Shown here in pieces: positions 17,267-27,217 of a DNA stretch of 64,000 bases. The translations under genes and the position numbers were made by a program. Numbering within the stretch: position 1 is the first letter of the stretch; each line of letters begins with the position of its first letter. Source of the stretch: Anaeromonas frigoriresistens. Lineage in GTDB: Bacteria; Bacillota; Clostridia; Tissierellales; SIT17. Under the pieces are notes generated by a model. It did not search any database and was not told the DNA's origin. It saw nothing but the letters and a program-made list of their open reading frames with translations. The stretch lies in the NCBI RefSeq assembly GCF_016820655.1, contig NZ_WSFT01000039.1:62001-126000 (forward strand). Reading direction: 5' to 3'.

Positions 17267-19369
17267 ATGTTTAATAAATATAAAGAGTTAAAAAAATTCT
17301 TAGAGTTGATACTAAATATATCAAATAAATTTATAGGTATAAGTGATTTAAATAAATCAATTAATTCTGCTCTTGAAGATATAGGAAAATTTAAAAAGGC
17401 TAGTAGAATATATATTTTTCTCTTCAATGAAGATAGAAATTATGTGAATAATTGCTATGAATGGTGTAATGATGATATAGAATCTCAAATTAATATATTT
17501 AAAATTATAAAAACTTCATCAATTTCCTGGGTTATAAGCCAGATTACTAAGCATGAAAAACTAAAAATTAATAACATTAAAAAACTACCTACAGAAGCTT
17601 ATCAAGATAGTTTACTATTAAAGAAAAACAAGGTAAAATCTACCCTTATATTTCCTATAAAAAATAATAACACAACAATTGGATTTATAGGTTTTGATTA
17701 TGAAAATAAGCAGAAAAGATGGAATATTATTGACTTGTATTTATTGGGAAAATTAAGAGATATATTAGGTAGTGCTTTAGACAAAGAAGATAAATTCAAA
17801 TCATTAGAAAATAAAAATACATACTATGAAAAGCTATTTAAAAATTCAATTAATCCTATAATATTAACAGATATAGAAGGAGGTTTTATTGATTTTAATA
17901 AAGCTGCACTAGATTTTTTGGAAGTAAAAGAAAAGGATATTGTTGGAAAGAAGATATGGGATTTTTATCCTGATTCTCTTATGAATAGTCAAAAAATTAA
18001 TTTTATAGAAAATAGTATAAATACTTATATGGAAAAGAAATTTTGTATTAATGGAGAATTGAAGACGTTGATTTTTAATAAATTTCCTATCACGATAAAT
18101 GGTAAAAAACACCATTTTAATATTGGACAAGATATTACTCATTTGAAGAAATTAGAATATAAGTTAGAACAGAATGAACAATTTTATAAGAGTTTATATG
18201 ATTATAATGTGGACTTTGTTTTTTCCTTAGATCTACAAGGTAATATTATAATGGTTAATACAAGAGTTAAAGAAATGACAGGCTATACAGCGGAAGAACT
18301 TATTGGAAGATACTTTACTGAATTTGTGCCTCAGGAGGAGCTTGAAAAAGTTGTAAGAGAATTTAGTGATACAATAAAAGGTAATTCAAGAATGTTTGAA
18401 TCTATTGCCTTTCATAAAAAGGGACAAAAGGTGATTTTAGATATACAAACAGTCCCTATAATAATTGATGAGAAGGTTACAGGAGTATATATAATTGCAA
18501 GAGATATAACCGAGATGAAAGAAACAGGCAGGACTCTTAGAAAGCTCTTAAAAGAAAATGAAAGATTGCTTAAAGAGACTATTGAAAACGATGAGATTAA
18601 AACAGAATTTTTCTGTAATCTTTCCCATGAATTTAAGACTCCAATTAATTTAATACTGGGAGTAGCTCAGCTATTAGAAAAATATAACTTTGAAGAAGTA
18701 AAGAAGTTAAATCCTCAGCATATAAAGATTATTAAACAAAACTCATATCGCTTATTAAAATTAGTAAATAATCTAGTTGATATTTCTAGAGTAGATGCAA
18801 ATTATATGCAATTTAATCCCCGATCCTATGACATTGTGAACGTAGTGGAGAATATTGTACTATCTGTTGCTGACTTTGCTAAAAGTAATGGTTTAGATAT
18901 TATATTTGATACCCAGGTTGAAGAAATTGTAATGGATTGTGATGTGGATAAAATAGAGAGAATACTATTAAACTTAATATCTAATTCCATCAAATTCACC
19001 GATCCTTGTGGAAGTATATTTATTGATATTGAAAAGGATTTAGATAACCTTATATTAAAAGTTAAAGATACAGGAATTGGAATATCGAAGGATAAGATAA
19101 ATATTATCTTTGATCGTTTTAGACAGGTAGATGCCCTTTTAAATAGAAGAAGTGAAGGTAGCGGTATCGGATTATCCTTAGTAAAGTCCTTTGTTGAAAT
19201 GCATGAAGGAAAAATCACAGTAGACAGTGAAGTAGGAGTAGGCACTACTTTTTTTATTAAAATACCTATTAAGAATGATAAAATTACAATAGAAGACAAT
19301 AGCTATCATTCAGAAGATAATAATTTAGTAGAAAAAATGAATATAGAGTTTTCTGATATATACTATTGA
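17267..19369 (+). CDS. Soluble GAF/PAS sensor histidine kinase
   Basis: 700 residues with no membrane segment. Order of domains: GAF-like (about 25-185), PAS (about 195-300), PAS (about 305-420; VNTRVKEMTGYTAEELIGRYF), a coiled linker, and HisKA with H454 in NLSHEFKTPIN. The ATPase part has N-box NLISNSIKFTD, VKDTGIGISKDK, FDRFRQVD and GSGIGLSLVK. There is no receiver domain and no response regulator gene next to it, so it is an orphan kinase. Its closeness to the GGDEF/EAL gene suggests a shared regulatory output. Confidence 0.85.
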   Translation: MFNKYKELKKFLELILNISNKFIGISDLNKSINSALEDIGKFKKASRIYIFLFNEDRNYVNNCYEWCNDDIESQINIFKIIKTSSISWVISQITKHEKLKINNIKKLPTEAYQDSLLLKKNKVKSTLIFPIKNNNTTIGFIGFDYENKQKRWNIIDLYLLGKLRDILGSALDKEDKFKSLENKNTYYEKLFKNSINPIILTDIEGGFIDFNKAALDFLEVKEKDIVGKKIWDFYPDSLMNSQKINFIENSINTYMEKKFCINGELKTLIFNKFPITINGKKHHFNIGQDITHLKKLEYKLEQNEQFYKSLYDYNVDFVFSLDLQGNIIMVNTRVKEMTGYTAEELIGRYFTEFVPQEELEKVVREFSDTIKGNSRMFESIAFHKKGQKVILDIQTVPIIIDEKVTGVYIIARDITEMKETGRTLRKLLKENERLLKETIENDEIKTEFFCNLSHEFKTPINLILGVAQLLEKYNFEEVKKLNPQHIKIIKQNSYRLLKLVNNLVDISRVDANYMQFNPRSYDIVNVVENIVLSVADFAKSNGLDIIFDTQVEEIVMDCDVDKIERILLNLISNSIKFTDPCGSIFIDIEKDLDNLILKVKDTGIGISKDKINIIFDRFRQVDALLNRRSEGSGIGLSLVKSFVEMHEGKITVDSEVGVGTTFFIKIPIKNDKITIEDNSYHSEDNNLVEKMNIEFSDIYY

Positions 19370-19384
19370 TAAAAAAGCTTTAAA

Positions 19385-19414
19385 GGCCATCCAATTATTA
19401 TTGGGTGGTTTTTG
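19385..19414 (+). terminator. Intrinsic terminator
   Basis: CCATCCAA (19387-19394) pairs with TTGGGTGG (19401-19408) with one G-U pair; a run of five T follows. Confidence 0.8.
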
Positions 19415-19430
19415 TAATATAAAATTACAA

Positions 19431-19459
19431 TTGACAAAAAAGAAGACCTCTTATATAAT
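19431..19459 (+). promoter_or_regulatory. Consensus sigma-A promoter of the iron-transport operon
   Basis: TTGACA (19431-19436), a 17-base spacer and TATAAT (19454-19459): a perfect consensus. The Fur box begins 9 bases further, over the expected transcription start. Confidence 0.85.
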
Positions 19460-19467
19460 CTATAATT

Positions 19468-19486
19468 GATAATAACTATCATTATC
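19468..19486 (+). promoter_or_regulatory. Fur box
   Basis: GATAATAACTATCATTATC matches the 19-base consensus GATAATGATAATCATTATC at 16 positions and keeps the inverted repeat. It lies over the transcription start of a siderophore uptake operon, so repression by iron-loaded Fur is expected. Confidence 0.85.
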
Positions 19487-19509
19487 ATATATACAAAGGA
19501 GGAAGTAAT

Positions 19510-20493
19510 TTGAAAAATAATTTTAAAGTTTTAGCTATATTAGTACTTATAATGTTAGTATTTGTAGGGTGTAGTAATGAAAGTCAAGATACACCTGAAC
19601 CTAAGGAAGAGGGCAGTAAAGATATTAAAACTATTGAACATCAATTAGGAACAACTGATATTGAAGAAACTCCAAAGAATATTGTAGTTTTAGAATGGGT
19701 ATATGCTGAAGATCTTTTAGCTTTAGGTATCCAGCCTTCAGGTGTTGCTGATATAGAAGGATATAATAATTGGGTTAATGTAGATGTAAATTTAGATGAT
19801 GATGTAGTAGATGTAGGAACTAGACAAGAACCTAATCTAGAAACTATTGCAAGTTTAAATCCAGATTTGATAATTACAGCAGGATTTAGACATGAAGCTA
19901 TATATGATAAATTAAACGATATTGCTCCAACTTTAGCATTTAATCCTTATCCAGAAGAAGGAGAATATACTCAATATGAAGAGATGGAAGATACATTTAA
20001 TAAAATCGCAGAAGTAGTAGAGAAAGAAGAAGAAGCTAAAGAGGTGTTAGAGCAGTTAGATAAAAAATATGAAGAAGCTAAAAAAGAAATAGAAGAATCA
20101 GACTTAGAAACAAAAGACTATGTATTATCCCAAGCTTATAGCTCTCAAGATGTACCAACTATTAGATTATTTACAGATAATTCAATGGCAGTAGAAATAT
20201 TCTCTAGATTAGGATTAAATAATAGCTTTGAGACTGATAATTTTGAACTATATGGTTTTGCTACAGCAACAGTAGAAGATTTAATTCCAGTTCAAGATGC
20301 TAATTTCATCTATATTGTACAAGAGGATGATAATGTGTTTGATAATCAATTAAAAGACAATCCAGTATGGAATAAACTAAGTTTTGTTGAAGAAGATAGA
20401 ACATATTCATTAGGTGGAGACACTTGGGTATTTGGTGGGCCATTATCCGCAGAGGTAGTAGTGGATAAAGTTTTAGAGGTTCTTATTAAATGA
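19510..20493 (+). CDS. Iron-siderophore ABC transporter, substrate-binding lipoprotein
   Basis: 327 residues from TTG 19510 behind AAAGGAGG. A lipoprotein signal ends in VFVGCS, giving a lipid-anchored cysteine. The mature protein is a two-lobe FecB/FhuD-type periplasmic-binding fold with a rigid connecting helix (EAKEVLEQLDKKYEEAKKE). The recognition motif of the family, PDLIITAGF, is present. It belongs to a Fur-controlled operon with a double permease and an ATPase. The residue pattern fits a ferric-citrate or hydroxamate-type siderophore, but the exact ligand is open. Confidence 0.9.
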   Translation: MKNNFKVLAILVLIMLVFVGCSNESQDTPEPKEEGSKDIKTIEHQLGTTDIEETPKNIVVLEWVYAEDLLALGIQPSGVADIEGYNNWVNVDVNLDDDVVDVGTRQEPNLETIASLNPDLIITAGFRHEAIYDKLNDIAPTLAFNPYPEEGEYTQYEEMEDTFNKIAEVVEKEEEAKEVLEQLDKKYEEAKKEIEESDLETKDYVLSQAYSSQDVPTIRLFTDNSMAVEIFSRLGLNNSFETDNFELYGFATATVEDLIPVQDANFIYIVQEDDNVFDNQLKDNPVWNKLSFVEEDRTYSLGGDTWVFGGPLSAEVVVDKVLEVLIK

Positions 20494-22565
20494 TAGAAAA
20501 AAGGAGATATAAAAATATTTATAATATCCTAGGGAAGGAATTTCCTCAGAGTATTAAACTTCTCTTTATATATGGAGGAGGAATATTAATATTAATATCT
20601 CTTTTAATACTTCACGTATCCCAAGGAAGAGTAGATTTAAGTTTCTCAGTAATATATGAGGCTATATTTTTTCCTAAGGATATTTTAGAACATCATCTTG
20701 TAAGACAAATGAGACTTCCAAGATCAGTGATAGGCATCATTGGTGGCGGGGCACTAGCTACCTCTGGTGCCCTTTTACAAAGTCTTACTAGAAATCCTCT
20801 ATCTTCCGCTACTACATTAGGAATAAATGCAGGTTCTTATTTGATGGTTATAGTTGTAGCTGTTTTCTCTCCCAGTATTTTTGCGGGATATTCATTAGTG
20901 CCTTCATTAGTCGGAGGAGTACTAGCAGCTATAGGGGTATATTTAATCTCAGGAGGCCCAAGATCTACTCCTATTCAGATGACCCTTGCAGGAACAGCTA
21001 TTTCATTAGTATTAGCTTCAATTACAGGAACATTGCAATTATTTTTTGAAAATGAAACAGCAGGATTATTTTTGTGGGGATCAGGAACACTTATCCAAAA
21101 TGATTGGAACGGAATACAATTTTCTTTTGGATGGATAATGTTAGCCCTGGCTATTTCTATAATAATGAGTCATAAGTTTGACTTATTAGAATTAGGAGAT
21201 GATATTGCCACTTCATTAGGACAAAAGGTTTTACTGATAAGATTTACTGGATTAGCTTTAGCAGTATTTCTTTCTGCTATAACTGTAAGTGTAATAGGAC
21301 CAATAGGTTTTGTAGGCATAATTGCTCCCCATTTAATAAAACTAATGGGATTTAAAAAGCATAGAATTCTATTATCTGCTTCATTTCTATGGGGAGGAAT
21401 CATATTATTAGGTGCAGATGTTCTAGCAAGGGGGTTATTTGGGAAGGCAGGAGAGCTTCCGGTAGGTTCCTTTACTGCTATGATAGGGGCACCCTGGCTC
21501 ATTTGGTTAGCTTATAGAATAGGGAAAAAACAAAATCAAACAAATAATTCCTCTAAAACTAGTGTAGGAACAAATTTATTTGATTATAGCTATTATAAAA
21601 TACTAATTGCACTGATAGGATTAATAATTATATTTGTACTATTTGGATTATCAATGGGAGCTTCAAATATTAAAATAGTTGAAGTTATAAAAGTATTAAT
21701 AGGAAATGGAAATGATTTTTCCAAAAATATTATATTAAATGTCAGATTACCAAGGATAATAGTAGCTTTATTAGCAGGAGGAGCATTAGCTGTAAGTGGA
21801 CTATTACTTCAAGGAGTTTTAAGAAATCCTCTAGGGGACCCGTCTATATTAGGGGTAAGTCCTGGAGCTGGATTAGGAGCTCTTATATTTTTACTTTTTT
21901 GGCCAGATCAACCAATAGAATTATTGCCTTTAGCAGCTTTTTCAGGGGCATTGATCGCTTCTAGTATTATATATTTAATAGCCTGGAGATCTAATTTTAA
22001 ACCCTCCATGTTAGCTTTAATAGGAATAGCGGTATCTGCTTTTTGTTCTGCTGGGATTCAGATATTAGTAAGTACGGCTAAATTGGGAGTTACAGTTGCA
22101 TTAACATGGTTAGCTGGAAGTACCTATGCTAAAGGCTGGGCTGAATTAGGAAATCTTATAGCATGGCCACTAATTTTAATACCTATTGCTTGGATCATAG
22201 CACCTCAACTAGATACCTTAGCTTTAGGAGATGATATGGCTAGTAGTTTAGGTATACAAGTGAAAAAAACTAGGTTATTTATTTCTTTAATTGGAGTATC
22301 TTTAGCAGCTTCTGCAGTATCTATAGTAGGAACTGTTGGTTTTGTAGGTTTACTGGCACCCCATGGAGCTAGAATGTTAACTAATTCAAATCATCGAAAG
22401 TTAGTAGTGTTGACATCTTTATTAGGAGGTATGTTACTAGTTTTTGCTGATCTTATCGGAAGAACAATATTTATTCCTAAGGAGATACCATCTGGATTAA
22501 TTGTTGCCATATTAGGAGCTCCTTACTTTATTTGGCTTATGAGAAATTCAAAAAAGATAAGATGA
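20490..22565 (+). CDS. Fused FecCD-type iron-siderophore permease (FhuB-like)
   Basis: 691 residues, about twice the usual 330, made of two tandem FecCD domains (about 20-345 and 365-690). Each half carries the family core: RLPR near its start, GALLQSLTRNPLSSATTLG or GLLLQGVLRNPLGDPSILG in the middle, and GPIGFVGIIAPHLIK or GTVGFVGLLAPHGAR near the end. One polypeptide thus supplies the whole channel, as FhuB does. It overlaps the lipoprotein gene by 4 bases (ATGA). Confidence 0.9.
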   Translation: MIEKRRYKNIYNILGKEFPQSIKLLFIYGGGILILISLLILHVSQGRVDLSFSVIYEAIFFPKDILEHHLVRQMRLPRSVIGIIGGGALATSGALLQSLTRNPLSSATTLGINAGSYLMVIVVAVFSPSIFAGYSLVPSLVGGVLAAIGVYLISGGPRSTPIQMTLAGTAISLVLASITGTLQLFFENETAGLFLWGSGTLIQNDWNGIQFSFGWIMLALAISIIMSHKFDLLELGDDIATSLGQKVLLIRFTGLALAVFLSAITVSVIGPIGFVGIIAPHLIKLMGFKKHRILLSASFLWGGIILLGADVLARGLFGKAGELPVGSFTAMIGAPWLIWLAYRIGKKQNQTNNSSKTSVGTNLFDYSYYKILIALIGLIIIFVLFGLSMGASNIKIVEVIKVLIGNGNDFSKNIILNVRLPRIIVALLAGGALAVSGLLLQGVLRNPLGDPSILGVSPGAGLGALIFLLFWPDQPIELLPLAAFSGALIASSIIYLIAWRSNFKPSMLALIGIAVSAFCSAGIQILVSTAKLGVTVALTWLAGSTYAKGWAELGNLIAWPLILIPIAWIIAPQLDTLALGDDMASSLGIQVKKTRLFISLIGVSLAASAVSIVGTVGFVGLLAPHGARMLTNSNHRKLVVLTSLLGGMLLVFADLIGRTIFIPKEIPSGLIVAILGAPYFIWLMRNSKKIR

Positions 22566-22584
22566 TTTTAAAAGGAGGCTAATT

Positions 22585-23376
22585 ATGAGCGGCTTAAAAG
22601 CAAAAGATCTTACATTAAGTTATGGAAGCAAAAAAGTAATCAATAGTATAGATTTAGATATCCCTGAAGGGGAAATAAGTATATTTATTGGGAGTAATGG
22701 ATGTGGTAAATCTACTTTACTTAGATCCTTTGCTAGATTGATGAAACCAAGAGAGGGTAATATAGTACTAGATGGTACTAAAATAACAAAGTGGCCAACT
22801 AAAAAGATTGCTAAAAGGCTATCTATATTACCCCAAGGACCTATAACCCCGGAAGGGATAACAGTAGAAGAATTAGTAAAGCAAGGACGATATCCTTATC
22901 AAAACTGGATGCATAAATTTAATGATGAAGATAATAGAATGGTGAAACAAGCCCTAAAAGATACACAAATCGAAGAACTTGCAGATAGACCAGTAGACTC
23001 TCTATCTGGAGGTCAAAGACAAAGGGCATGGATAGCTATGGTATTAGCTCAAGGAACTGATATGATTCTATTGGATGAGCCTACTACTTATTTAGATATG
23101 ACTCATCAAATAGAGATATTAGACTTACTATATAAACTTAATAGAAAGCAAAAAAGAACTATAGTAATTGTACTTCATGATTTGAATTTAACCTGTAGAT
23201 ATGCTGACCATATAATAGCTGTGAAAGACGGAAAGATATACAACCAAGGAAGTCCAAAGAAAATAATAAATAAAGAATTAGTAAAAGAAGTCTTTGGAAT
23301 GGAATGTGAAATAATGAAAGATCCATTATATGATACACCAATGTGTATTCCCTATAGCGGTGGAATTGCTATATAG
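22585..23376 (+). CDS. Iron-siderophore ABC transporter ATP-binding protein (FecE/FhuC-like)
   Basis: 263 residues. Walker A GSNGCGKST (36-44), signature LSGGQRQRAWIAM, Walker B MILLDEPTTYLDM and the switch histidine in VLHDLNL are intact. It closes the three-gene Fur-regulated operon and should energise the fused permease upstream. Confidence 0.9.
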   Translation: MSGLKAKDLTLSYGSKKVINSIDLDIPEGEISIFIGSNGCGKSTLLRSFARLMKPREGNIVLDGTKITKWPTKKIAKRLSILPQGPITPEGITVEELVKQGRYPYQNWMHKFNDEDNRMVKQALKDTQIEELADRPVDSLSGGQRQRAWIAMVLAQGTDMILLDEPTTYLDMTHQIEILDLLYKLNRKQKRTIVIVLHDLNLTCRYADHIIAVKDGKIYNQGSPKKIINKELVKEVFGMECEIMKDPLYDTPMCIPYSGGIAI

Positions 23377-23418
23377 AAATTAAAACTTAAATTAAAGAGT
23401 CTAGTCAAAAATCTTTAC

Positions 23419-23448
23419 TTGACAGGATTCTAGGAAGAATGATATATT
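23419..23448 (+). promoter_or_regulatory. Sigma-A promoter of the riboflavin operon
   Basis: TTGACA (23419-23424), an 18-base spacer and TATATT (23443-23448), just upstream of the FMN riboswitch. Confidence 0.75.
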
Positions 23449-23469
23449 TTAAACATAAAAGTGAATATA

Positions 23470-23583
23470 ATCTTCAGGGCAGGGTGAAATTCCCGACCGG
23501 CGGTAAAGTCCGCGAGCCATATGAAAATATGGTTGACTTGGTGAGATTCCAAGACCGACAGTAAAGTCTGGATGGAAGAAGAT
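23470..23583 (+). ncRNA. FMN riboswitch (RFN element)
   Basis: The conserved RFN core is complete: ATCTTCAGGGCAGGGTGAAA at the 5' end, CCGACCGGCGGTAAAGTC, a variable stem GAGCCATATGAAAATATGGTT, TTGGTGAGATTCCAAGACCG, ACAGTAAAGTCTGGATG and the closing GAAGAAGAT that pairs with ATCTTC. It lies between the promoter and ribD and is followed by an intrinsic terminator, so FMN should stop transcription of the rib operon. Confidence 0.97.
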
Positions 23584-23646
23584 ACATAGGATATAAGTAT
23601 ACATCTATCATTATATAGGTATATTTATACTACTATTATTGTTATC

Positions 23647-23682
23647 AAGCTCTGAAGGGTTACCTTCAGAGCTTTAATTTTT
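23647..23682 (+). terminator. Riboswitch-controlled terminator
   Basis: AAGCTCTGAAGG (23647-23658) pairs perfectly with its complement at 23663-23674, loop GTTA, then TAATTTTT. Its position between the aptamer and ribD identifies it as the expression platform. Confidence 0.85.
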
Positions 23683-23771
23683 GCCAAAAGGGTAAAAATA
23701 TAATTAATAAATATTGTAAAGGATATAATAAAATACGTGATTTTTTGTAAAATCAAATTAGGAGTGAGTGT

Positions 23772-24872
23772 ATGGATATAAAGTATATGAAAAGTGCCAT
23801 AGAACTCTCAAAAAAAGGCAAGGGTTATACTAATCCAAATCCTTTAGTAGGTGCTGTAATAGTTAAAGAAGATAAGATAATTGGAGAAGGATTTCATGAA
23901 CTTTATGGAGGCCCCCATGCTGAGGTAAATGCCTTTGCAAATGCTAAAGAAGATATTCAAGGGGCTACAATGTATGTGACATTAGAACCCTGCTCCCATT
24001 TCGGAAAAACACCTCCCTGTGCAAACAATATTGTGGAAAAAGGTATTTCAAAAGTTGTAATTGGAATGAGAGATCCCAATCCATTGGTTGCAGGTAAGGG
24101 AATTGAAATTTTAAGGAATAATGGGATAGAAGTTAAGGTAGGAATTTTAGAAGATGAAATCAAGAAAGTAAATGAAATTTTCATTAAATATATAACTGAA
24201 AATAAGCCCTTCTGTATTCTAAAGACAGCAATGACATTAGACGGTAAAATTGCATCTAGTACTGGAGATTCAAAGTGGATTACTAATGAAGTATCAAGGC
24301 ATTATGTACATCAGATAAGGCATAGGGTCTCTGCTATAATGGTTGGAATTGGTACTGTACTATCAGATGATCCTCAGTTAACTACAAGGCTTGATGATGG
24401 TGGAGTAGACCCAATAAGAGTAATTGTAGATACCAATGGAAGGATACCCTTAGATGCTAAGGTGTTAAATATAAAGTCAAAGGCTAAGACAATTATAGCC
24501 ACCACAGAAAAAATAGATAAAGAAAAAATGAAAGCAATTAAAGAAAAAGGTGCAGAAGTTATCATTACACCTTTAAAAAATGAAAGAGTAGATTTAGACA
24601 ATTTGATGTTTCAATTAGGAAAAATGAAAATAGACAGTGTTCTCTTAGAAGGAGGTTCTACTCTAAACTATAGTGCTTTAGAACAAGGTATTGTAGATAA
24701 AGTATTATCATTTATAGCCCCTAAGATAATAGGAGGTAAAGATGCTAAGACTCCAGTAGGTGGTAAAGGTAGGGAAAAGATAGAAGAAGCATTTATTCTT
24801 AAAAATATGACTATAGCAAGATTTAGTGAAGATATCATAATTGAAGGTTACTTAGGGAAGGAAGGTGGATAA
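23772..24872 (+). CDS. ribD: Bifunctional riboflavin deaminase/reductase RibD
   Basis: 366 residues. The N-terminal deaminase domain shows the zinc site H49-A-E51 and C74/C83 in PCSHFGKTPPC; the C-terminal reductase domain (about 150-366) holds KTAMTLDGKIAS, GIGTVLSDDPQLT and the LLEGGSTL motif. It performs deamination of the pyrimidine and then reduction of the ribose side chain. First gene of the rib operon under the FMN riboswitch; its stop overlaps the base before ribE. Confidence 0.95.
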   Translation: MDIKYMKSAIELSKKGKGYTNPNPLVGAVIVKEDKIIGEGFHELYGGPHAEVNAFANAKEDIQGATMYVTLEPCSHFGKTPPCANNIVEKGISKVVIGMRDPNPLVAGKGIEILRNNGIEVKVGILEDEIKKVNEIFIKYITENKPFCILKTAMTLDGKIASSTGDSKWITNEVSRHYVHQIRHRVSAIMVGIGTVLSDDPQLTTRLDDGGVDPIRVIVDTNGRIPLDAKVLNIKSKAKTIIATTEKIDKEKMKAIKEKGAEVIITPLKNERVDLDNLMFQLGKMKIDSVLLEGGSTLNYSALEQGIVDKVLSFIAPKIIGGKDAKTPVGGKGREKIEEAFILKNMTIARFSEDIIIEGYLGKEGG

Positions 24873-25523
24873 ATGTTTACAGGACTTATAGAAGAGATAG
24901 GTATAGTTGATAGAGTTGTTAAGGGTATGAAATCAGCTCAAATAACAATAAAAGCTAAAAAAATCATAGATGATGTAAAGCTAGGAGATAGTATAAGTAC
25001 TAATGGAGTGTGTCTTACAGTTATAGATTTTGACAAAAGTAGCTTTACTATAGATATTATGCCTGAAACAATGAGACGTAGCAATCTAAAGAATATAAAA
25101 TCTGGTAGTAAAGTTAATCTTGAAAGAGCAATGAAACTAGGAGATAGATTTGGAGGACACATTGTCTCTGGTCATATTGATGGAGTAGGAGTTGTTAAAG
25201 CATTAGAGGAAGAAGATAACGCTACTTGGGTTTCAATAGAGTCCTCTTCAGAAGTGATGAAATATATAATAAATAAAGGATCTATAGCTATTGATGGTAC
25301 CAGTTTAACTGTTGCTTTAGTAGAGGGCAATGTTTTTAAGGTATCAATTATACCATTAACTAAAGAAGAAACCACTTTGTTAAGTAAAAAAGTTGGTGAT
25401 GAAGTAAATCTAGAGTGTGATATGGTTGGAAAATATATTGAAAGATTTATGACCTTTGGAAAAGTAGATGAACCTAAAAATAATATAGATATGAATTTCT
25501 TAAGAGAAAATGGATTTGTATAA
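24873..25523 (+). CDS. ribE: Riboflavin synthase, alpha subunit
   Basis: 216 residues with the typical start [10 protein letters not shown] and two tandem lumazine-binding halves ([13 protein letters not shown] in the first, [14 protein letters not shown] in the second). [13 protein letters not shown] is also present. It dismutates two 6,7-dimethyl-8-ribityllumazine molecules to riboflavin. Its start follows the ribD stop with no gap. Confidence 0.95.
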   Translation: MFTGLIEEIGIVDRVVKGMKSAQITIKAKKIIDDVKLGDSISTNGVCLTVIDFDKSSFTIDIMPETMRRSNLKNIKSGSKVNLERAMKLGDRFGGHIVSGHIDGVGVVKALEEEDNATWVSIESSSEVMKYIINKGSIAIDGTSLTVALVEGNVFKVSIIPLTKEETTLLSKKVGDEVNLECDMVGKYIERFMTFGKVDEPKNNIDMNFLRENGFV

Positions 25524-25537
25524 AGGAGGGTGCAATA

Positions 25538-26749
25538 ATGTATAAATTTAATACAATAGAGGAAGCAATTGAAGATATTAAAGCAGGAAAAATGATAGTA
25601 GTAGTAGATGATGAAGACAGAGAAAATGAAGGAGATTTACTTATGGCTGCTGAGAAGGCTACTCCTGAGGCGATAAATTTCATGGCCAAATATGGTAGAG
25701 GTCTTATATGTACTCCCATGACCAAGGAAAGGTTAAGTGAATTAGATATACACCCTATGGTATCTGTAAACACAGATCCAAAGGAGACAGCCTTTACGGT
25801 ATCAGTAGATTCTATAGAAACTACCACTGGAATTTCAGCAGGAGAAAGATCTATGACTGTACAAAAGTTAATAGATACTGATGCAACAGCAAAGGGCTTT
25901 AATAGACCTGGTCACATATTCCCTCTAGTAGCAAAAAAAGGAGGAGTATTAAAGAGGGCGGGACATACTGAAGCAGCAGTAGATTTGGCTAAGATGGCTG
26001 ATTTATATCCTGCAGGAGTCATATGCGAAATTATGAATGATGATGGAACAATGGCTAGAGTACCTCAGCTTATGGAATATGTAAAGGAACATAATTTAAA
26101 AATAATAACTATAGCAGATTTAATAGCATATAGAAGAGAAAATGAATCCTTAGTAAAAAGAGCCACAGAGGCCACTATGCCTTTAAAATATGGAGATTTT
26201 AAAATAGTAGGTTATGTTAATAAGCTTAATGGTGAGCATCATGTAGCCCTAGTTAAAGGAGATGTATCTGATGGAGAACCCGTATTAGTAAGGGTTCATT
26301 CAGAATGCTTAACTGGAGATGCCTTTGGATCTCTTAGATGTGATTGCGGAGATCAGTTTGATTTAGCTATGAAGAAAATTGAAAATGAAGGTAGAGGAAT
26401 ATTACTTTACATGCGACAAGAAGGTAGAGGTATAGGTTTAATCAATAAAATCAAAGCTTATGCTCTACAAGACCAGGGTATGGATACAGTAGAAGCTAAT
26501 ATAGCTTTAGGATTTCCAGAGGATATGAGAGACTATGGTATCGGTGCCCAAATATTATCAGATTTAGGGGTTAAAAAAGTAGAACTTATGACCAATAACC
26601 CTAAAAAACTATCTGGAATAAGTGGCTATGGTATAGAAGTGGTTAAAAGAGTACCGATACAAATGAATCATAATGAAAGAAATGAATATTATTTAAAAAC
26701 TAAAAAGAAAAAAATGGGACACATGCTAAATTTTAAGGAGGAAAAGTAA
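25538..26749 (+). CDS. ribBA: 3,4-dihydroxy-2-butanone 4-phosphate synthase / GTP cyclohydrolase II
   Basis: 403 residues. N-terminal DHBP synthase: [10 protein letters not shown] (25-34) and [10 protein letters not shown], with [12 protein letters not shown]-terminal GTP cyclohydrolase II: zinc cysteines C257, C268 and C270 in HSECLTG...LRCDCGDQ, and [10 protein letters not shown]. Both catalytic sites look complete, so one enzyme feeds both arms of riboflavin synthesis. Confidence 0.95.
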   Translation: MYKFNTIEEAIEDIKAGKMIVVVDDEDRENEGDLLMAAEKATPEAINFMAKYGRGLICTPMTKERLSELDIHPMVSVNTDPKETAFTVSVDSIETTTGISAGERSMTVQKLIDTDATAKGFNRPGHIFPLVAKKGGVLKRAGHTEAAVDLAKMADLYPAGVICEIMNDDGTMARVPQLMEYVKEHNLKIITIADLIAYRRENESLVKRATEATMPLKYGDFKIVGYVNKLNGEHHVALVKGDVSDGEPVLVRVHSECLTGDAFGSLRCDCGDQFDLAMKKIENEGRGILLYMRQEGRGIGLINKIKAYALQDQGMDTVEANIALGFPEDMRDYGIGAQILSDLGVKKVELMTNNPKKLSGISGYGIEVVKRVPIQMNHNERNEYYLKTKKKKMGHMLNFKEEK

Positions 26750-27211
26750 ATGAAAACATATGAGGGAAATTTAATAGCTAAAGGTTTAAAATTTTCTATA
26801 GTTGTTGGGAGATTTAATGAATTTATAGGAAGTAAATTACTATCTGGAGCTATAGATACTTTTAAGCGTCACGGTGTATCAGAAAATGATATAGAAGTAG
26901 TATGGGTGCCAGGAGCGTTTGAAATGCCTTTAGTAGCAAAAAAATTAGCTAAATCAAAAAAATATGATGGGGTTATATGCGTAGGTGCTGTTATTAGAGG
27001 AGCTACTCCACATTTTGATTATGTATCTAGTGAAGTAACAAAAGGCATAGCCAGTGTATCTTTAGAAACAGAATTACCAGTAGTATTTGGAGTACTTACA
27101 ACTGATACTATTGAACAGGCTATCGAAAGAGCTGGAACAAAAGCAGGTAATAAAGGATCTGATGCAGCTCTTACAGCTATAGAAATGGCAAATTTATTAA
27201 GAGAAATATAG
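26750..27211 (+). CDS. ribH: 6,7-dimethyl-8-ribityllumazine synthase
   Basis: 153 residues, the usual size. The phosphate and pyrimidine binding motifs [18 protein letters not shown] and [14 protein letters not shown] with the catalytic histidine are present. Its ATG follows the ribBA stop directly. It completes the standard Firmicutes order ribD-ribE-ribBA-ribH. Confidence 0.95.
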   Translation: MKTYEGNLIAKGLKFSIVVGRFNEFIGSKLLSGAIDTFKRHGVSENDIEVVWVPGAFEMPLVAKKLAKSKKYDGVICVGAVIRGATPHFDYVSSEVTKGIASVSLETELPVVFGVLTTDTIEQAIERAGTKAGNKGSDAALTAIEMANLLREI

Positions 27212-27217
27212 GGTAAG

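Noticed and set aside
18826-19299. 157-residue antisense ORF within the histidine kinase gene
   Set aside because: It is a shadow of the well-supported kinase frame, with no ribosome binding site and low-complexity composition.
25474-25827. 117-residue antisense ORF over ribE-ribBA
   Set aside because: It lies opposite strongly conserved catalytic motifs of riboflavin genes and has no start signal.
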